Source: Streptomyces sp. NBC_01283 (lineage in GTDB: Bacteria > Actinomycetota > Actinomycetes > Streptomycetales > Streptomycetaceae). Taken from it: a stretch of DNA of 64,000 nt. The notes under the pieces are model-generated. The model had not been told where the DNA came from. It did not search any database and was given only the letters and a program-made list of their open reading frames with translations. Numbering within the stretch: the first letter of the stretch is position 1; the number at the start of each line of letters is the position of its first letter. Below are positions 1-8,115 of the stretch, one piece after another. Where the stretch lies: NCBI RefSeq assembly GCF_041435335.1, contig NZ_CP108430.1:3578501-3642500 (forward strand). Reading direction: 5' to 3'. The translations under genes were made by a program, and so were the position numbers.

Positions 1-378
1 CTCGGTGACGGCGAAGGCGGCCCCGAGGGAAGCGCCGAAGCCATCGAGCTCCTGCTGCAGGACACCGGACTCCCCATCGGCGGCCCCATCGTGGAGAGCT
101 CCCGCAACCCGAGCCTGCCCGTCAGCCTCCTCGTCGAGGCGGGCCAGGCCGTGCTGAACATGCCGTACCTCAACGCCCAGTGCGTCGTACCGCCGGAGTG
201 GCTCGCCGCCGTGGGCGAGCGGGGCCACGCCTACTTCATGTTCACCACGCGCCCCTGGCCCGAGGCCAAGCCCGGCGTCCCCCTCACCGACGAGGCCCTC
301 GCAGCGTTCGCGGGCTCCGAGGAGACCATGACCCGGGCCGCGCACTGCCTGCTCACCGCGAAGAGGCTGCGCGGCTAG
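1..378 (+). CDS. DUF5949-like protein, C-terminal part
   Basis: The frame is open from the first base, so the gene starts upstream of the window; 125 residues and the TAG stop are visible. The text resembles the C-terminal half of the DUF5949 family, small Streptomyces proteins of unknown function. Visible family-like stretches are VLNMPYLNAQCVVPPEW and AHCLLTAKRLRG at the very end. There is no signal peptide or membrane segment in the visible part. A downstream in-frame GTG at 91 could be mistaken for a start, but the reading frame continues before it with the same character. The family assignment is from memory of the pattern. No function is known to me. Confidence 0.6.
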   Translation, partial: LGDGEGGPEGSAEAIELLLQDTGLPIGGPIVESSRNPSLPVSLLVEAGQAVLNMPYLNAQCVVPPEWLAAVGERGHAYFMFTTRPWPEAKPGVPLTDEALAAFAGSEETMTRAAHCLLTAKRLRG

Positions 379-480
379 GAGCAGGGGGCGCCGCCGGGAC
401 CCGCGAAACGGCTGGGGCCCGCCGGTCGGGACGAACCGGCGGACCCCAGTACCCGTGACGCGGTGGCTCAGCGCTCCGCG

Positions 481-693
481 TCAGAGCAGGCCGAGGCCCA
501 GGTCAGCGTCCAGCAGGTGGTGGTCGTGGTCGTGGTGGTGGTGGTGGTCGCCCCAGCAGCCGCCGTGGTCGCACGGGTGCGAGGCCGTCTTCTGCGTCGG
601 AACCTCCGCTGCCTGAGCGGAAGTTGAGAGCGGGATCGCCACGGCGAAGGTGAGCATGGCGGTCGCGGCGGCACGACGAAGCGTGATCTTCAT
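481..693 (-). CDS. small secreted histidine-rich peptide
   Basis: A 70-residue preprotein. The ATG at 693 is chosen because GAGGAG lies just upstream and the product opens with a clear signal peptide: basic MKITLRR, a hydrophobic core, and a probable AQA cleavage site near residue 27. The mature part of about 43 residues has two cysteines (HPCDHGGC) followed by a run of His and Asp (about eleven His in 20 residues), then an acidic Leu-rich tail. Such a tail should bind Zn, Cu or Ni; this is inference from composition. It sits next to a VKOR disulfide protein and a copper tyrosinase pair, so a role in extracellular copper handling is possible but unproven. I do not recognise the family. Confidence 0.7.
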   Translation of the reverse strand: MKITLRRAAATAMLTFAVAIPLSTSAQAAEVPTQKTASHPCDHGGCWGDHHHHHDHDHHLLDADLGLGLL

Positions 694-827
694 GGGGGAT
701 CTCCTCGATCCGTTGGGGACGCGACCGACGCTAATCAGCCCCACAGACCCTGTCCTGCCGAGAGATGCACAACTACTGCAAAAGGGTGCCGGGCCCGCCG
801 CCGGTGAACCCAGTGAGGACCGCATCG

Positions 828-1478
828 ATGCACACCACGACGTCTCTCCCCGAGGCCCGTAAGCCCGAAGCACCCTTAGGGCACGTGGACCCGCCATCCG
901 GTGGCACCGGCGGGAGCCGTGCGTTCGCACTGCTCCTGGTGATCACGGGTGCCGCGGGGCTGCTCGCGGCGTGGGTCATCACGCTGGACAAGTTCAAGCT
1001 CCTGGAGGACCCGAACTTCTCGCCGGCCTGCAGCCTCAATCCGGTGGTCTCCTGCGGCAACATCATGAAGAGCGAGCAGGCGGCGGCCTTCGGGTTCCCC
1101 AACCCGATGCTGGGTATCGCCGCGTACGCCGTCGTGATGTGCGTCGGCATGAGCCTGCTGGGCGGGGCGCGTTTCCCGCGCTGGTACTACCTGACGCTGA
1201 ACGCGGGCACGCTCTTCGGGGTCGGCTTCTGCACCTGGCTCCAGTACCAGTCGCTGTACGAGATCAACTCGCTGTGCCTGTGGTGCTGCCTCGCCTGGGT
1301 CGCCACGATCACCATGTTCTGGTACGTGACCTCGTTCAACGTCCGTAACGGCCTGCTGCCCGCGCCCTCCGGACTGCGTACGTTCCTCTCCGAGTTCACC
1401 TGGGTGTTCCCGGTGCTGCACGTCGGCATCGTCGGAATGCTGATCCTCACGCGCTGGTGGGACTTCTGGACCAGCTGA
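828..1478 (+). CDS. vitamin K epoxide reductase (VKOR) family membrane protein
   Basis: A 216-residue multi-pass membrane protein. VKOR homologues in actinobacteria reoxidise a DsbA-type thiol oxidase and pass electrons to quinone, driving disulfide formation outside the cytoplasm. The family's cysteine pairs are present: C68 and C76 in the first extracytoplasmic loop (CSLNPVVSC) and the CLWC motif at C150/C153 in the last core helix, followed by an extra C154. Four to five hydrophobic helices are visible between residues 33 and 208. There is no fused thioredoxin domain. The start at 828 is preceded by GAGG at a good distance; the frame is open from 765 but without a better site. melC1 follows 38 bases later, so co-transcription with the tyrosinase genes is possible. 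Confidence 0.85.
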   Translation: MHTTTSLPEARKPEAPLGHVDPPSGGTGGSRAFALLLVITGAAGLLAAWVITLDKFKLLEDPNFSPACSLNPVVSCGNIMKSEQAAAFGFPNPMLGIAAYAVVMCVGMSLLGGARFPRWYYLTLNAGTLFGVGFCTWLQYQSLYEINSLCLWCCLAWVATITMFWYVTSFNVRNGLLPAPSGLRTFLSEFTWVFPVLHVGIVGMLILTRWWDFWTS

Positions 1479-1516
1479 CACCCCCGTAAGGCAGCACGCA
1501 CAAGGAGACATCACCA

Positions 1517-1933
1517 GTGAGCGAAGGAGCAGCGGGCAGCGCGCCGGCCGGAGGGCGGTTCACGCGCCGGGCCACGATGCGCAACCTCATCGCGGTGGCC
1601 GTGGCCGCCGTGACGGCACAGACCGCCCTTCAGTGGTGGACCCGGCAGCCGGCCAAGGAGCCGCCGGCCGACGCCGTCGGTGACGGCTCGTTCGACGAGA
1701 TGTACGCGGGCCGCCACATCCGCGGGGCGAGAGCCGCCGCGGGACATCAACACGCGGGCGCCGGCTGGGACATCACCGTCGACGGGCGTCCGCTCCATCT
1801 CATGCGGCGCGCGGACGGCGGCTATCTGAGCATGATCGACCACTACCAGTCGTATCCGACGCCCCTCATCGCCACCCGCGGAGCGGTCGACGAACTCGGC
1901 CGCGGCCGGCAGCTGCGCGGCAGGAACGCCTGA
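1517..1933 (+). CDS. melC1: tyrosinase copper chaperone/cofactor MelC1
   Basis: A 138-residue protein encoded directly upstream of a tyrosinase. MelC1 proteins bind apotyrosinase, help load copper and take the complex through the membrane. The N-terminus has a twin-arginine-like signal (RFTRRATMRNL, residues 14-24) followed by a hydrophobic stretch. Histidines H67, H77, H79 and H94 are candidate copper ligands, and the conserved family block around YPTPLIATRGAVDELG is present near residues 113-128. The GTG start at 1517 has AAGGAG nine bases upstream. melC2 follows after 44 bases with its own ribosome site, so the two form an operon. Assignment is secure from order and motif. Confidence 0.9.
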   Translation: MSEGAAGSAPAGGRFTRRATMRNLIAVAVAAVTAQTALQWWTRQPAKEPPADAVGDGSFDEMYAGRHIRGARAAAGHQHAGAGWDITVDGRPLHLMRRADGGYLSMIDHYQSYPTPLIATRGAVDELGRGRQLRGRNA

Positions 1934-1977
1934 GCGCTGCCCCGCACCGCACACCCGGACGGCAGGAGCGAACCGAA

Positions 1978-2850
1978 GTGGTCTACACGCGCAAGAACCA
2001 GGCCCGGCTCACCAGCGCCGAGAAGCGGCGCTTCGTCAACGCGGTGCTCGAACTCAAACGCAGCGGCGAGTACGACGAGTTCGTGCGGGTCCACATCGAG
2101 CACTACGTGTCCGACGGGGACGACGGACTGCGGGTGGCCCACATGACGCCCTCGTTCCTGCCCTGGCACCGCAGGTTCCTCCTGGACTTCGAGCGGTCAC
2201 TGCGGCGGGTGGACCCCTCGGTGTCCGTCCCGTACTGGGACTGGACGGCGGACAGGACGGCGGGCGCATCGCTCTGGGGCAGCGGGCTCATGGGCGGCAA
2301 CGGGCGGCGCTCCGACCGGCAGGTCATGACCGGGCCCTTCGCCCGCGGGAACGGGACCTGGATCATCAGGGAAGGGGAGACGGACGGCGACTTCCTCATG
2401 CGCGACTTCGGCCGGCCGCAGAACCCGATCGAACTGCCGACCGAGGCGACGCTGGCCTGGGCGATGCGCGACCCCGTGTACGACACGGAACCCTGGGACT
2501 CCACCTCGTCCGGCGGCTTCCGCAACAAGCTGGAGGGGTGGACGTCCGGCACCGGCAACGACAAGTGGCGCAACCACAACCTCGTCCACCGCTGGGTCGG
2601 CGGCCACATGCTCGGCGGTGCGTCGGTCAACGACCCCGTCTTCTGGCTGAACCACGCCTTCGTGGACCTGCTGTGGGACCGCTGGCAGGCACGGCATCCC
2701 CGCTCCGCGCCCTACCTGCCCGAGAAGCCCCCGCGGGCCGGGCACGGCCCGCTGCACGGCCGCATCTGCGCCCGCTACGAGGGGATGCCGCCGTGGGACG
2801 TGCAGCCGGACGAGCTGATCGGCCATCGGGGCATCTACCGCTACGCGTGA
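1978..2850 (+). CDS. melC2: tyrosinase MelC2
   Basis: A 290-residue type 3 copper monophenol monooxygenase that oxidises tyrosine to DOPAquinone for melanin. The CuA ligands are H39, H55 and H64 (the last in PSFLPWHRRF); the CuB ligands are H200 and H204 in HNLVHRWVGG and H226 in FWLNHAF. All six are intact, so the enzyme should be active. Length matches Streptomyces tyrosinases of about 270-290 residues. It has no signal peptide of its own, in keeping with export together with MelC1. The GTG start at 1978 is preceded by AGGAG nine bases away. A strong hairpin terminates transcription immediately after the stop. Confidence 0.95.
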   Translation: MVYTRKNQARLTSAEKRRFVNAVLELKRSGEYDEFVRVHIEHYVSDGDDGLRVAHMTPSFLPWHRRFLLDFERSLRRVDPSVSVPYWDWTADRTAGASLWGSGLMGGNGRRSDRQVMTGPFARGNGTWIIREGETDGDFLMRDFGRPQNPIELPTEATLAWAMRDPVYDTEPWDSTSSGGFRNKLEGWTSGTGNDKWRNHNLVHRWVGGHMLGGASVNDPVFWLNHAFVDLLWDRWQARHPRSAPYLPEKPPRAGHGPLHGRICARYEGMPPWDVQPDELIGHRGIYRYA

Positions 2851-2853
2851 AAA

Positions 2854-2884
2854 AGCCCCCGGCGGTCATGGACCGCCGGGGGCT
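2854..2884. terminator. bidirectional terminator between melC2 and chaplin
   Basis: A perfect 14-bp stem, AGCCCCCGGCGGTC pairing with its complement across a 3-base loop. It lies between the stops of two convergent genes, so it can serve both. Confidence 0.85.
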
Positions 2885-2895
2885 CACACACGGGG

Positions 2896-3189
2896 TCAGC
2901 CGCCGTAGCCGCCGTGGCCGCCGTGGTTGCCGTGGCCGCCGTGGCCGCCGTCGGCGTTGACGCACGTGTTGCCGAACGCCGGGTTCAGCAGCCCGATGAC
3001 GTCCACAGTGTTGCCGCACACGTTGACCGGGACGTGGACCGGGACCTGGACGAGGTTGCCCGAAAGGACGCCGGGCGAGCCCACGGCCGCACCCTCGGCG
3101 CCCGCGTCCGCCATGGCCATGCCGGTGCCACTGAGCACCACGGCGCCCGTGCCGAGGGCGACAGCGGCTGCCTTCGCGATGCGAGACAT
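2896..3189 (-). CDS. short chaplin with glycine/histidine tail
   Basis: A 97-residue preprotein. Chaplins are secreted amphipathic proteins that self-assemble into amyloid-like surface films for aerial growth. The product has a signal peptide (cleavage near AMA-DAG, about residue 27) and one chaplin domain with the two conserved cysteines C58 and C76 in PVNVCGNTVDVIGLLNPAFG and GNTCVN. It lacks the sortase signal of the long chaplins. The ATG at 3189 is preceded by AAAGGAG. After the chaplin domain it carries an unusual 17-residue Gly/His-rich tail (GGHGGHGNHGGHGGYGG) that most short chaplins lack. A chaplin beside a melC pair is a known Streptomyces arrangement. Confidence 0.92.
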   Translation of the reverse strand: MSRIAKAAAVALGTGAVVLSGTGMAMADAGAEGAAVGSPGVLSGNLVQVPVHVPVNVCGNTVDVIGLLNPAFGNTCVNADGGHGGHGNHGGHGGYGG

Positions 3190-3348
3190 CACGTTCTCCT
3201 TTGAATTGACGAGTACCGCCGCATGTACGCGGCCGTACTGTCCCTTCAACGGCGTCATCGACCACAGGTAACGGCACCGATCGGTACATCATTGGTGAAA
3301 ACGGCCGGGCGCCCGTGTCCAGCGCTGTTCCGAGCCGTTGCGCATCAC
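3190..3348. promoter_or_regulatory. intergenic region between chaplin and small secreted gene
   Basis: A 159-base divergent intergenic region that must hold the chaplin promoter and probably that of the small secreted gene. It is locally AT-richer than its surroundings, as seen in the stretch 3261-3300. I cannot assign -35/-10 boxes with confidence. Confidence 0.4.
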
Positions 3349-3612
3349 ATGATCTCAACACGACGCATGGCCGCCGCCCTGGCTCTCGCCGCCGGCGCCA
3401 CCGCCCTGGCCGCGCCCGCCGCGAGCGCCGCCCCCATCTCCCCCACCGCCACGCTCGACTCGCTGGCCGCGTCCTCGATCCCCGAGGACCGGCGCGCCGA
3501 GGTGCCGACCGTCACCCAGCAGCTCAACGGTCTCAACAACCTGTACGAGCTGCAGCAGCTGCACCAGCTGACCGACCTGGCCGCGCCCGTAACGGGTCTG
3601 CTCAACGCTTAG
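3349..3612 (+). CDS. small secreted protein, unknown function
   Basis: An 87-residue preprotein with a typical signal peptide: basic ISTRRM, an Ala/Leu core, and AASAAP cleavage near residue 28. The mature part of about 59 residues is rich in Leu, Gln and Asn with a short heptad-like segment (LNNLYELQQLHQLTDL) that could form an amphipathic helix. There are no cysteines. The ATG at 3349 has no clear ribosome site, so it may be leaderless or start at the ATG at 3367. It is divergent from the chaplin. I do not recognise a family; a cell-surface role is only suggested by position. Confidence 0.65.
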   Translation: MISTRRMAAALALAAGATALAAPAASAAPISPTATLDSLAASSIPEDRRAEVPTVTQQLNGLNNLYELQQLHQLTDLAAPVTGLLNA

Positions 3613-3631
3613 TACCGGTCACGCACGAACG

Positions 3632-3670
3632 GAGGCGGGGTCGGGTCCTTCCAGGGCCCGGCCCCGCCTC
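3632..3670. terminator. bidirectional terminator
   Basis: A 17-bp stem with two G-U pairs (GAGGCGGGGTCGGGTCC opposite its near complement) and a 5-base loop between two convergent genes. Confidence 0.8.
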
Positions 3671-4694
3671 ACGGCATGGTGGCCACGACCGACGCGTACG
3701 AGAGACCCGCGCCGTAGCCGAGCAGCAGGGCCGTGTCGCCGGGCTTCGCCTCGCCCGACGCGAGTACCGCGTCCATGGCGAGCGGAATGGAAGCGCCCGA
3801 GGTATTGCCGGAGGTCACGATGTCCTTGGCCACCCGCACGCCGTCCGGCAGGCCGATGCGCTTCGCCATCGCGTCGATGATGCGGACGTTGGCCTGGTGC
3901 GGGATGAAGACGTCGAGGTCGGCGGGGGTGATGCCCGCGGCCTCCAGTGCCTGTGCGGCGACCTCGGCCATCTCGTAGACGGCCCAGCGGAAGACCCGCT
4001 GCCCTTCCTGCCGCATCCACGGGAACTCCTCGCCGGGCGCGCCCCTGAGCACGTCCCACGGGGCCGTCTGCTCGATGGCGTCCGCCTGGGAACCGTCAGC
4101 TCCCCAGACCGCCGGGCCGATGGCGGGCGTCTCGGAGGGACCGATCACCACGGCGCCCGCTCCGTCCCCGAAGATGAAGGCGGTCGAGCGGTCCTTGAGG
4201 TTCAGCAGATCGGTCATCCGCTCCACGCCGACCACCAGGACATGGCCGCCGCGACTGCGGACCGCGTCCGCCGCGAGCACCACGCCGTGCACGAACCCGG
4301 CACAGCCCGCCGACACGTCGAAGGCCGCCGCTCCCCGGGCGCCGACGCGGTGGGCGATGTCCGTCGCGACGGCCGGAGTCTGCTTGAGGTAGGTGAAGGT
4401 CGCGGCGATGACGCAGGTGATGTCGGCCGGAGTGATGCCCGCCGCCGCGATGGCCTTGGCCCCGGCCTCCTCGGCCATCACCGCCAGGGTCTCGTCGGGG
4501 CCGGCCCAGCGCCGGGTGTGGATGCCCGTGCGGGCGCGGATCCATTCGTCCGACGAGTCGATCTGGCGGGACGCCTCTTCGTTGTCGACGATCCGTCGCG
4601 GGCGGTACGTCCCCACGCCCATGATCCGTGCGAAGCGGGCGCCCTGTGACGTGCTCAGGGTCGGACTCGCCGTCGGGCTCGGTGTCGGGCTCAT
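3669..4694 (-). CDS. 3-oxoacyl-ACP synthase III (FabH-like)
   Basis: A 341-residue KAS III with the complete catalytic triad: C131 in VSAGCAGFVHG, H266 in IPHQAN and N297 in SGNTSGASIP. Enzymes of this type condense an acyl-CoA starter with malonyl-ACP, or act in related acyl transfers in secondary metabolism. It is translationally coupled to the upstream DUF6875 gene (ATGA overlap at 4691-4694). It has a low-complexity Ser/Thr/Pro N-terminus of about 18 residues that housekeeping FabH lacks. No acyltransferase or fabD/fabF neighbours are present, so it is a dedicated cluster enzyme rather than the fatty acid synthase copy. Its place in the pathway is inferred. Confidence 0.9.
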   Translation of the reverse strand: MSPTPSPTASPTLSTSQGARFARIMGVGTYRPRRIVDNEEASRQIDSSDEWIRARTGIHTRRWAGPDETLAVMAEEAGAKAIAAAGITPADITCVIAATFTYLKQTPAVATDIAHRVGARGAAAFDVSAGCAGFVHGVVLAADAVRSRGGHVLVVGVERMTDLLNLKDRSTAFIFGDGAGAVVIGPSETPAIGPAVWGADGSQADAIEQTAPWDVLRGAPGEEFPWMRQEGQRVFRWAVYEMAEVAAQALEAAGITPADLDVFIPHQANVRIIDAMAKRIGLPDGVRVAKDIVTSGNTSGASIPLAMDAVLASGEAKPGDTALLLGYGAGLSYASVVATMP

Positions 4695-5353
4695 GCGGTG
4701 CCCCACTTGTCCCGGGCCTCGGCGAAGGCCTCGGCGAACATCGGGTCGGCCACCGAGCCCCGTTCGTGCCTGCCTCCGTACCGCTCCTCGTAGGCGGCGA
4801 ACCACTCGGGGTCCGAGTCGAGGAACAGGACGTCGTGGAAGGCCATCCAGCGCATGGCCAGCATCGGCACCGGCGAGCGCGACACCTCGAACTCCGGGTT
4901 GCGCGCGGCGCGTTCGTCGCAGGCCGGGTGGAACTGCGCCAGCATCAGGCCACGGCCCACCAGCTCGGGCTTGGCGAGCGTGTGTGCCTCGTCGAGCAGG
5001 CGGTGGCTGCCCTCGGGGAGTCCCGTGAGGACCAGGACGAGGGTGTGCAGGACGCGGTTGCGGCCCTCCCAGCGCGTGGCCTCGAAGGCCTCGGCCATCC
5101 GGCGCACGAGCTCGACCATTCCTTCGGCGTCGACGTCCGGGTCGACCGGCCACTCCTCGATGCGGAAACTCTGCGCCTTCATCGAGGATTCGACGAACGG
5201 GCAGACGGCGCCCTCCCGGTTGATACGCTCGTGCGGCCGCATGATGAACTCTTCTATCCACTGCCGCCCCCGTTCCAGAGGCGGTGCGGCCGAGCGGTCC
5301 GGTGTGTCCGCCCTCCCGTACTGCGGAGTGACGGCCGATGCCGACGGGCTCAT
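4691..5353 (-). CDS. DUF6875-like protein
   Basis: A 220-residue soluble protein. The block AVCPFVESSMKAQSFRIEEW (about residues 49-68) matches my recollection of the DUF6875 family, which occurs in actinobacterial secondary-metabolite clusters and has no known reaction. The remainder is a mixed alpha/beta domain with conserved-looking FHPACDER and WMAFHDVLFL segments. Cysteines C51 and C144 and several His could be functional. The ATG at 5353 has GGAGGG upstream. It is the first gene of a two-gene unit with the KAS III downstream, joined by ATGA overlap, which suggests the two proteins act together. The family call is tentative. Confidence 0.6.
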   Translation of the reverse strand: MSPSASAVTPQYGRADTPDRSAAPPLERGRQWIEEFIMRPHERINREGAVCPFVESSMKAQSFRIEEWPVDPDVDAEGMVELVRRMAEAFEATRWEGRNRVLHTLVLVLTGLPEGSHRLLDEAHTLAKPELVGRGLMLAQFHPACDERAARNPEFEVSRSPVPMLAMRWMAFHDVLFLDSDPEWFAAYEERYGGRHERGSVADPMFAEAFAEARDKWGTA

Positions 5354-5527
5354 GAGGGTTCCCTCCGTGATTCAGGACGCACTGAACCGCCACCCGGACT
5401 CGCGTGACGCAGAGGGGTGTCGAGGTCGCCGTGCGACCAGCGGTTCAGCTCGTACGGTTGTGGTCTTGGCCGGTCAACTCTCGTCAGGGTGTGGCGTGTT
5501 CAGGGGCGCGTGACGGGCCGGCGGATC
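5354..5527. promoter_or_regulatory. intergenic region upstream of DUF6875-KAS III unit
   Basis: A 174-base gap between the hemerythrin stop and the start of the leftward DUF6875 gene. There is no convincing hairpin or gene. It probably holds a promoter for the two-gene unit, since it is far longer than the other gaps in this arm. Confidence 0.4.
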
Positions 5528-6169
5528 TCAGTAGTTGTCGCCGAAGGCAGCGCGCTGCCGCTTCTCCAGCCAGCCGCTGAACAGCCGCCCGATCGGCGCC
5601 GCCGCGACGCCGCCCTGCTCCCCCGGTCCGGCCACGGAGAGGAGCCAGGCCGGCATGAAGCGCAGCGTCCAGCCGGGGGCCGTCTTGCGCATGTGGGTCG
5701 CGAAGCCCTTCCAGATCTGCTTGCCGAGGGCCGGGGCGAGCCGGCCGAGCAGCTCGCGCTCCTCGTCGCCCGCGTGTCCGGCGAGCTGTTCGCGCACCTC
5801 CTTTGTGCGTGTGGCCAGTTCCGCCGCGACCGCGGGGTCCGTGCCGAGTCGTCTGCTCGTCTCGTGCCAGGTGTGCAGGACCTTCGCCAGCTCTTCGTGC
5901 TCGGCGGTCATGAGGGCCAAGGCCTCCTGGTCCGCGCCCAGTTCACGCAGCCGGGGCCAGAGGAAGTCGTCCTCGCCCTCGTGGTGGTGCTCGATCACCT
6001 GGAACAGCTTGTCCACGTAGTCCAGGAGGGCGGCGGCCTGTGCGGCATCGGGCGTACGGGCCAGCTGCTCGGCGCTGCGGGCGACGCGGTCGAGGTCGCG
6101 CACCATGGCACGGTGGGCCAGCAGCATCGTCTGGTGGCCCGAGGGCAGGTGGGCGATGGACTCGGTCAT
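5528..6169 (-). CDS. hemerythrin HHE-domain protein
   Basis: A 213-residue protein with the hemerythrin HHE cation-binding four-helix fold. Candidate di-iron ligands are visible in order: H12 (SGHQTM), H19, H61-H63 with E64 and E66 (EHHHEGEDDF), H90/E91, H99 and H131/E135. Family members bind O2, NO or peroxide or sense iron. The start ATG at 6169 has AAGGAG upstream. It is the last gene of the long leftward arm, 64 bases after the acyl-CoA dehydrogenase gene. It may simply be a passenger, or it may protect or assist the oxygen-dependent desaturase and oxidase. I cannot choose from the sequence. Confidence 0.8.
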   Translation of the reverse strand: MTESIAHLPSGHQTMLLAHRAMVRDLDRVARSAEQLARTPDAAQAAALLDYVDKLFQVIEHHHEGEDDFLWPRLRELGADQEALALMTAEHEELAKVLHTWHETSRRLGTDPAVAAELATRTKEVREQLAGHAGDEERELLGRLAPALGKQIWKGFATHMRKTAPGWTLRFMPAWLLSVAGPGEQGGVAAAPIGRLFSGWLEKRQRAAFGDNY

Positions 6170-6233
6170 GAATGACGCTCCTTACAGGTCGACGGCGGGC
6201 TGTTCAGGTGTCCGCCCGCCGGGTACTCCGGGT

Positions 6234-8072
6234 TCACCAGGCCTCGTCCGGCACGGTCATGAGCACCGTGTCCGTGCACTCCGCGACGGAACGTTCCGCG
6301 GTCAGCAGCGGAAGCACCTCCTGGGCGAAGAACCTGGCTGTTGCGATCTTGCCTCGGTAGAAGGCCGCATCGGGGGCGTTCAGGCCATCCGGCCGCTCCG
6401 CCAGCCTCGACTCGGCCACCGCGGCCTGGCGGAGCAGGAGCCAGCCGACGAGCACGTCGCCCGCCGCCATCAGGAGCCTGGTCGTGTTCCGCCCCACCTG
6501 GTACATCGCCGTGGATTCCTCGAAGGACCGCAGCAGGTGTCCGCCCATGACGTCGACGACGGCCCGAAGTTGCGTGACGGCGTCGGCCAACTGGGCGTGT
6601 GCTGCGGCGAGTTCCCCGTCCGTCACGGCGGCGGCGGTCTTCTCCACCTCGGTCAGGAGCGCTCCGAGCGCGGCACCCTGGTCCTTCGCGACCTTGCGGA
6701 AGAAGAAGTCGAGGCCCTGGATCGCCGTGGTCCCCTCGTACAGCGTGTCGATCTTGGTGTCGCGGATGTACTGCTCCAGCGGGAAGTCCTTGAGATAGCC
6801 GGCGCCGCCGAAGATCTGGAGGGCGTGGCCCAGCTGCTCGCAGGCGCGCTCCGAGCTGTAGCCCTTGACGATGGGGAGCAGCAGGTCGTTGAGCGCCTTC
6901 GCCTCCTCGTCCGTTCCGCCCGCGGCCTCGGCCTCGGCGATCCGGTCCTGCACCGTCGCGGTGTGCAGGACCAGGGCGCGCAGCCCTTCGGCGTACCCCT
7001 TCTGCAGGAGCAGGGAGCGCCGGACCTCGGGGTGGCGGGTGATGGGGACCTTCGGCGCCGACTTGTCCCCGAAGGCCGCGAGATCCGTGCCCTGCAGGCG
7101 TTCCTTGGCGTACGCGACCGCGTTCAGATAACCGGTGGAGAGGGTGGCCGCCGACTTGGTGCCGACGATCATCCGGGCCTGCTCGATGACCTGGAACATC
7201 TGCCGTATGCCGTCGTGGACGTCGCCGAGGAGCACGCCGACGGCGGGCCGCTCGGCTCCGAAGGTGAGCTCGCAGGTGGCCGAGGACTTCAGGCCCATCT
7301 TCTCTTCGAGCGAGGTGGCGAACACGCCGTTGCGCTCGCCGAGCCGACCCGTCGTGGCGTCGGCGACATGGAACTTCGGCACCAGGAAGAGGGAGAGGCC
7401 CTTCGTTCCCGGTTTGTGGCCCTCGGGTCTGGCGAGCACGAAGTGGACGATGTTCTCGGCCAGGTCGTGCTCGCCGGAGGTGATGAACCGCTTGACCCCC
7501 TCGATGTGCCAGCTGCCGTCCGGCTGCTGGACCGCCTTGGTCCGGCAGGCCCCCACGTCGCTGCCCGCGTCCGGCTCGGTGAGCACCATGGTGGCGCCCC
7601 ACTGCCGGTCGACCATGAGGCGGGCGAGCCCGCGCTGTTCCGGGGTGCCGAGCCGGTCGAGGATCTTCGCGAAGCCCGCGAGTCCTTGGTAGAGGTAGAG
7701 CGACGGGTTGGCGCCGAGTGCGAGCTCGGCGACGGCCCAGCGCAGCGACGGCGGCACGTCGGCGCCGCCCAGGGAGGAGGGCAGGTCGAGCAGGTGCCAG
7801 CCGGACTCCATCCAGGTGCCGTACGCCTGCTTGAAGGAGTCGGGCAGCGTGACCGAACGGGTCGCCGGGTCGTAGCGGGGCGGGGTGCGGTCGGCCTCGA
7901 CGAAGGGGCCCGCCAGTTCGTGCACGGCGAGCCGCTCCACCTCGGCCAGGATGCCGCGCGCGGTGTCACGGCCCGTCGCCTCGAAGGCGCCCCTGCCGTA
8001 CGTCCGCTCGCAGCCGAGGACCTCGAAGAGGTTGAACTCCAGGTCCCGCAGGTTCGACTTGTAGTGGCTCAT
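6234..8072 (-). CDS. acyl-CoA dehydrogenase (long form)
   Basis: A 612-residue flavoprotein of the long acyl-CoA dehydrogenase type (FadE5-like, about 600 residues) with the N-terminal, middle beta and C-terminal helical domains plus an extra C-terminal helical region. The FAD/substrate motif VLTEPDAGSDVGA lies near residue 165 and the catalytic glutamate is in LYEGTTAIQG near residue 450. It introduces an alpha,beta double bond into an acyl thioester. It is 43 bases downstream of the aminotransferase gene in the long leftward operon. In this setting it may desaturate an ACP- or CoA-bound acyl chain before reduction and amination, as TamP is thought to do for tambjamine. That parallel is inference. 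Confidence 0.9.
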   Translation of the reverse strand: MSHYKSNLRDLEFNLFEVLGCERTYGRGAFEATGRDTARGILAEVERLAVHELAGPFVEADRTPPRYDPATRSVTLPDSFKQAYGTWMESGWHLLDLPSSLGGADVPPSLRWAVAELALGANPSLYLYQGLAGFAKILDRLGTPEQRGLARLMVDRQWGATMVLTEPDAGSDVGACRTKAVQQPDGSWHIEGVKRFITSGEHDLAENIVHFVLARPEGHKPGTKGLSLFLVPKFHVADATTGRLGERNGVFATSLEEKMGLKSSATCELTFGAERPAVGVLLGDVHDGIRQMFQVIEQARMIVGTKSAATLSTGYLNAVAYAKERLQGTDLAAFGDKSAPKVPITRHPEVRRSLLLQKGYAEGLRALVLHTATVQDRIAEAEAAGGTDEEAKALNDLLLPIVKGYSSERACEQLGHALQIFGGAGYLKDFPLEQYIRDTKIDTLYEGTTAIQGLDFFFRKVAKDQGAALGALLTEVEKTAAAVTDGELAAAHAQLADAVTQLRAVVDVMGGHLLRSFEESTAMYQVGRNTTRLLMAAGDVLVGWLLLRQAAVAESRLAERPDGLNAPDAAFYRGKIATARFFAQEVLPLLTAERSVAECTDTVLMTVPDEAW

Positions 8073-8115
8073 GACGCGCTCCCTCGCTCCTTCTCGGCGA
8101 TCGTGGGCCGGTGGG

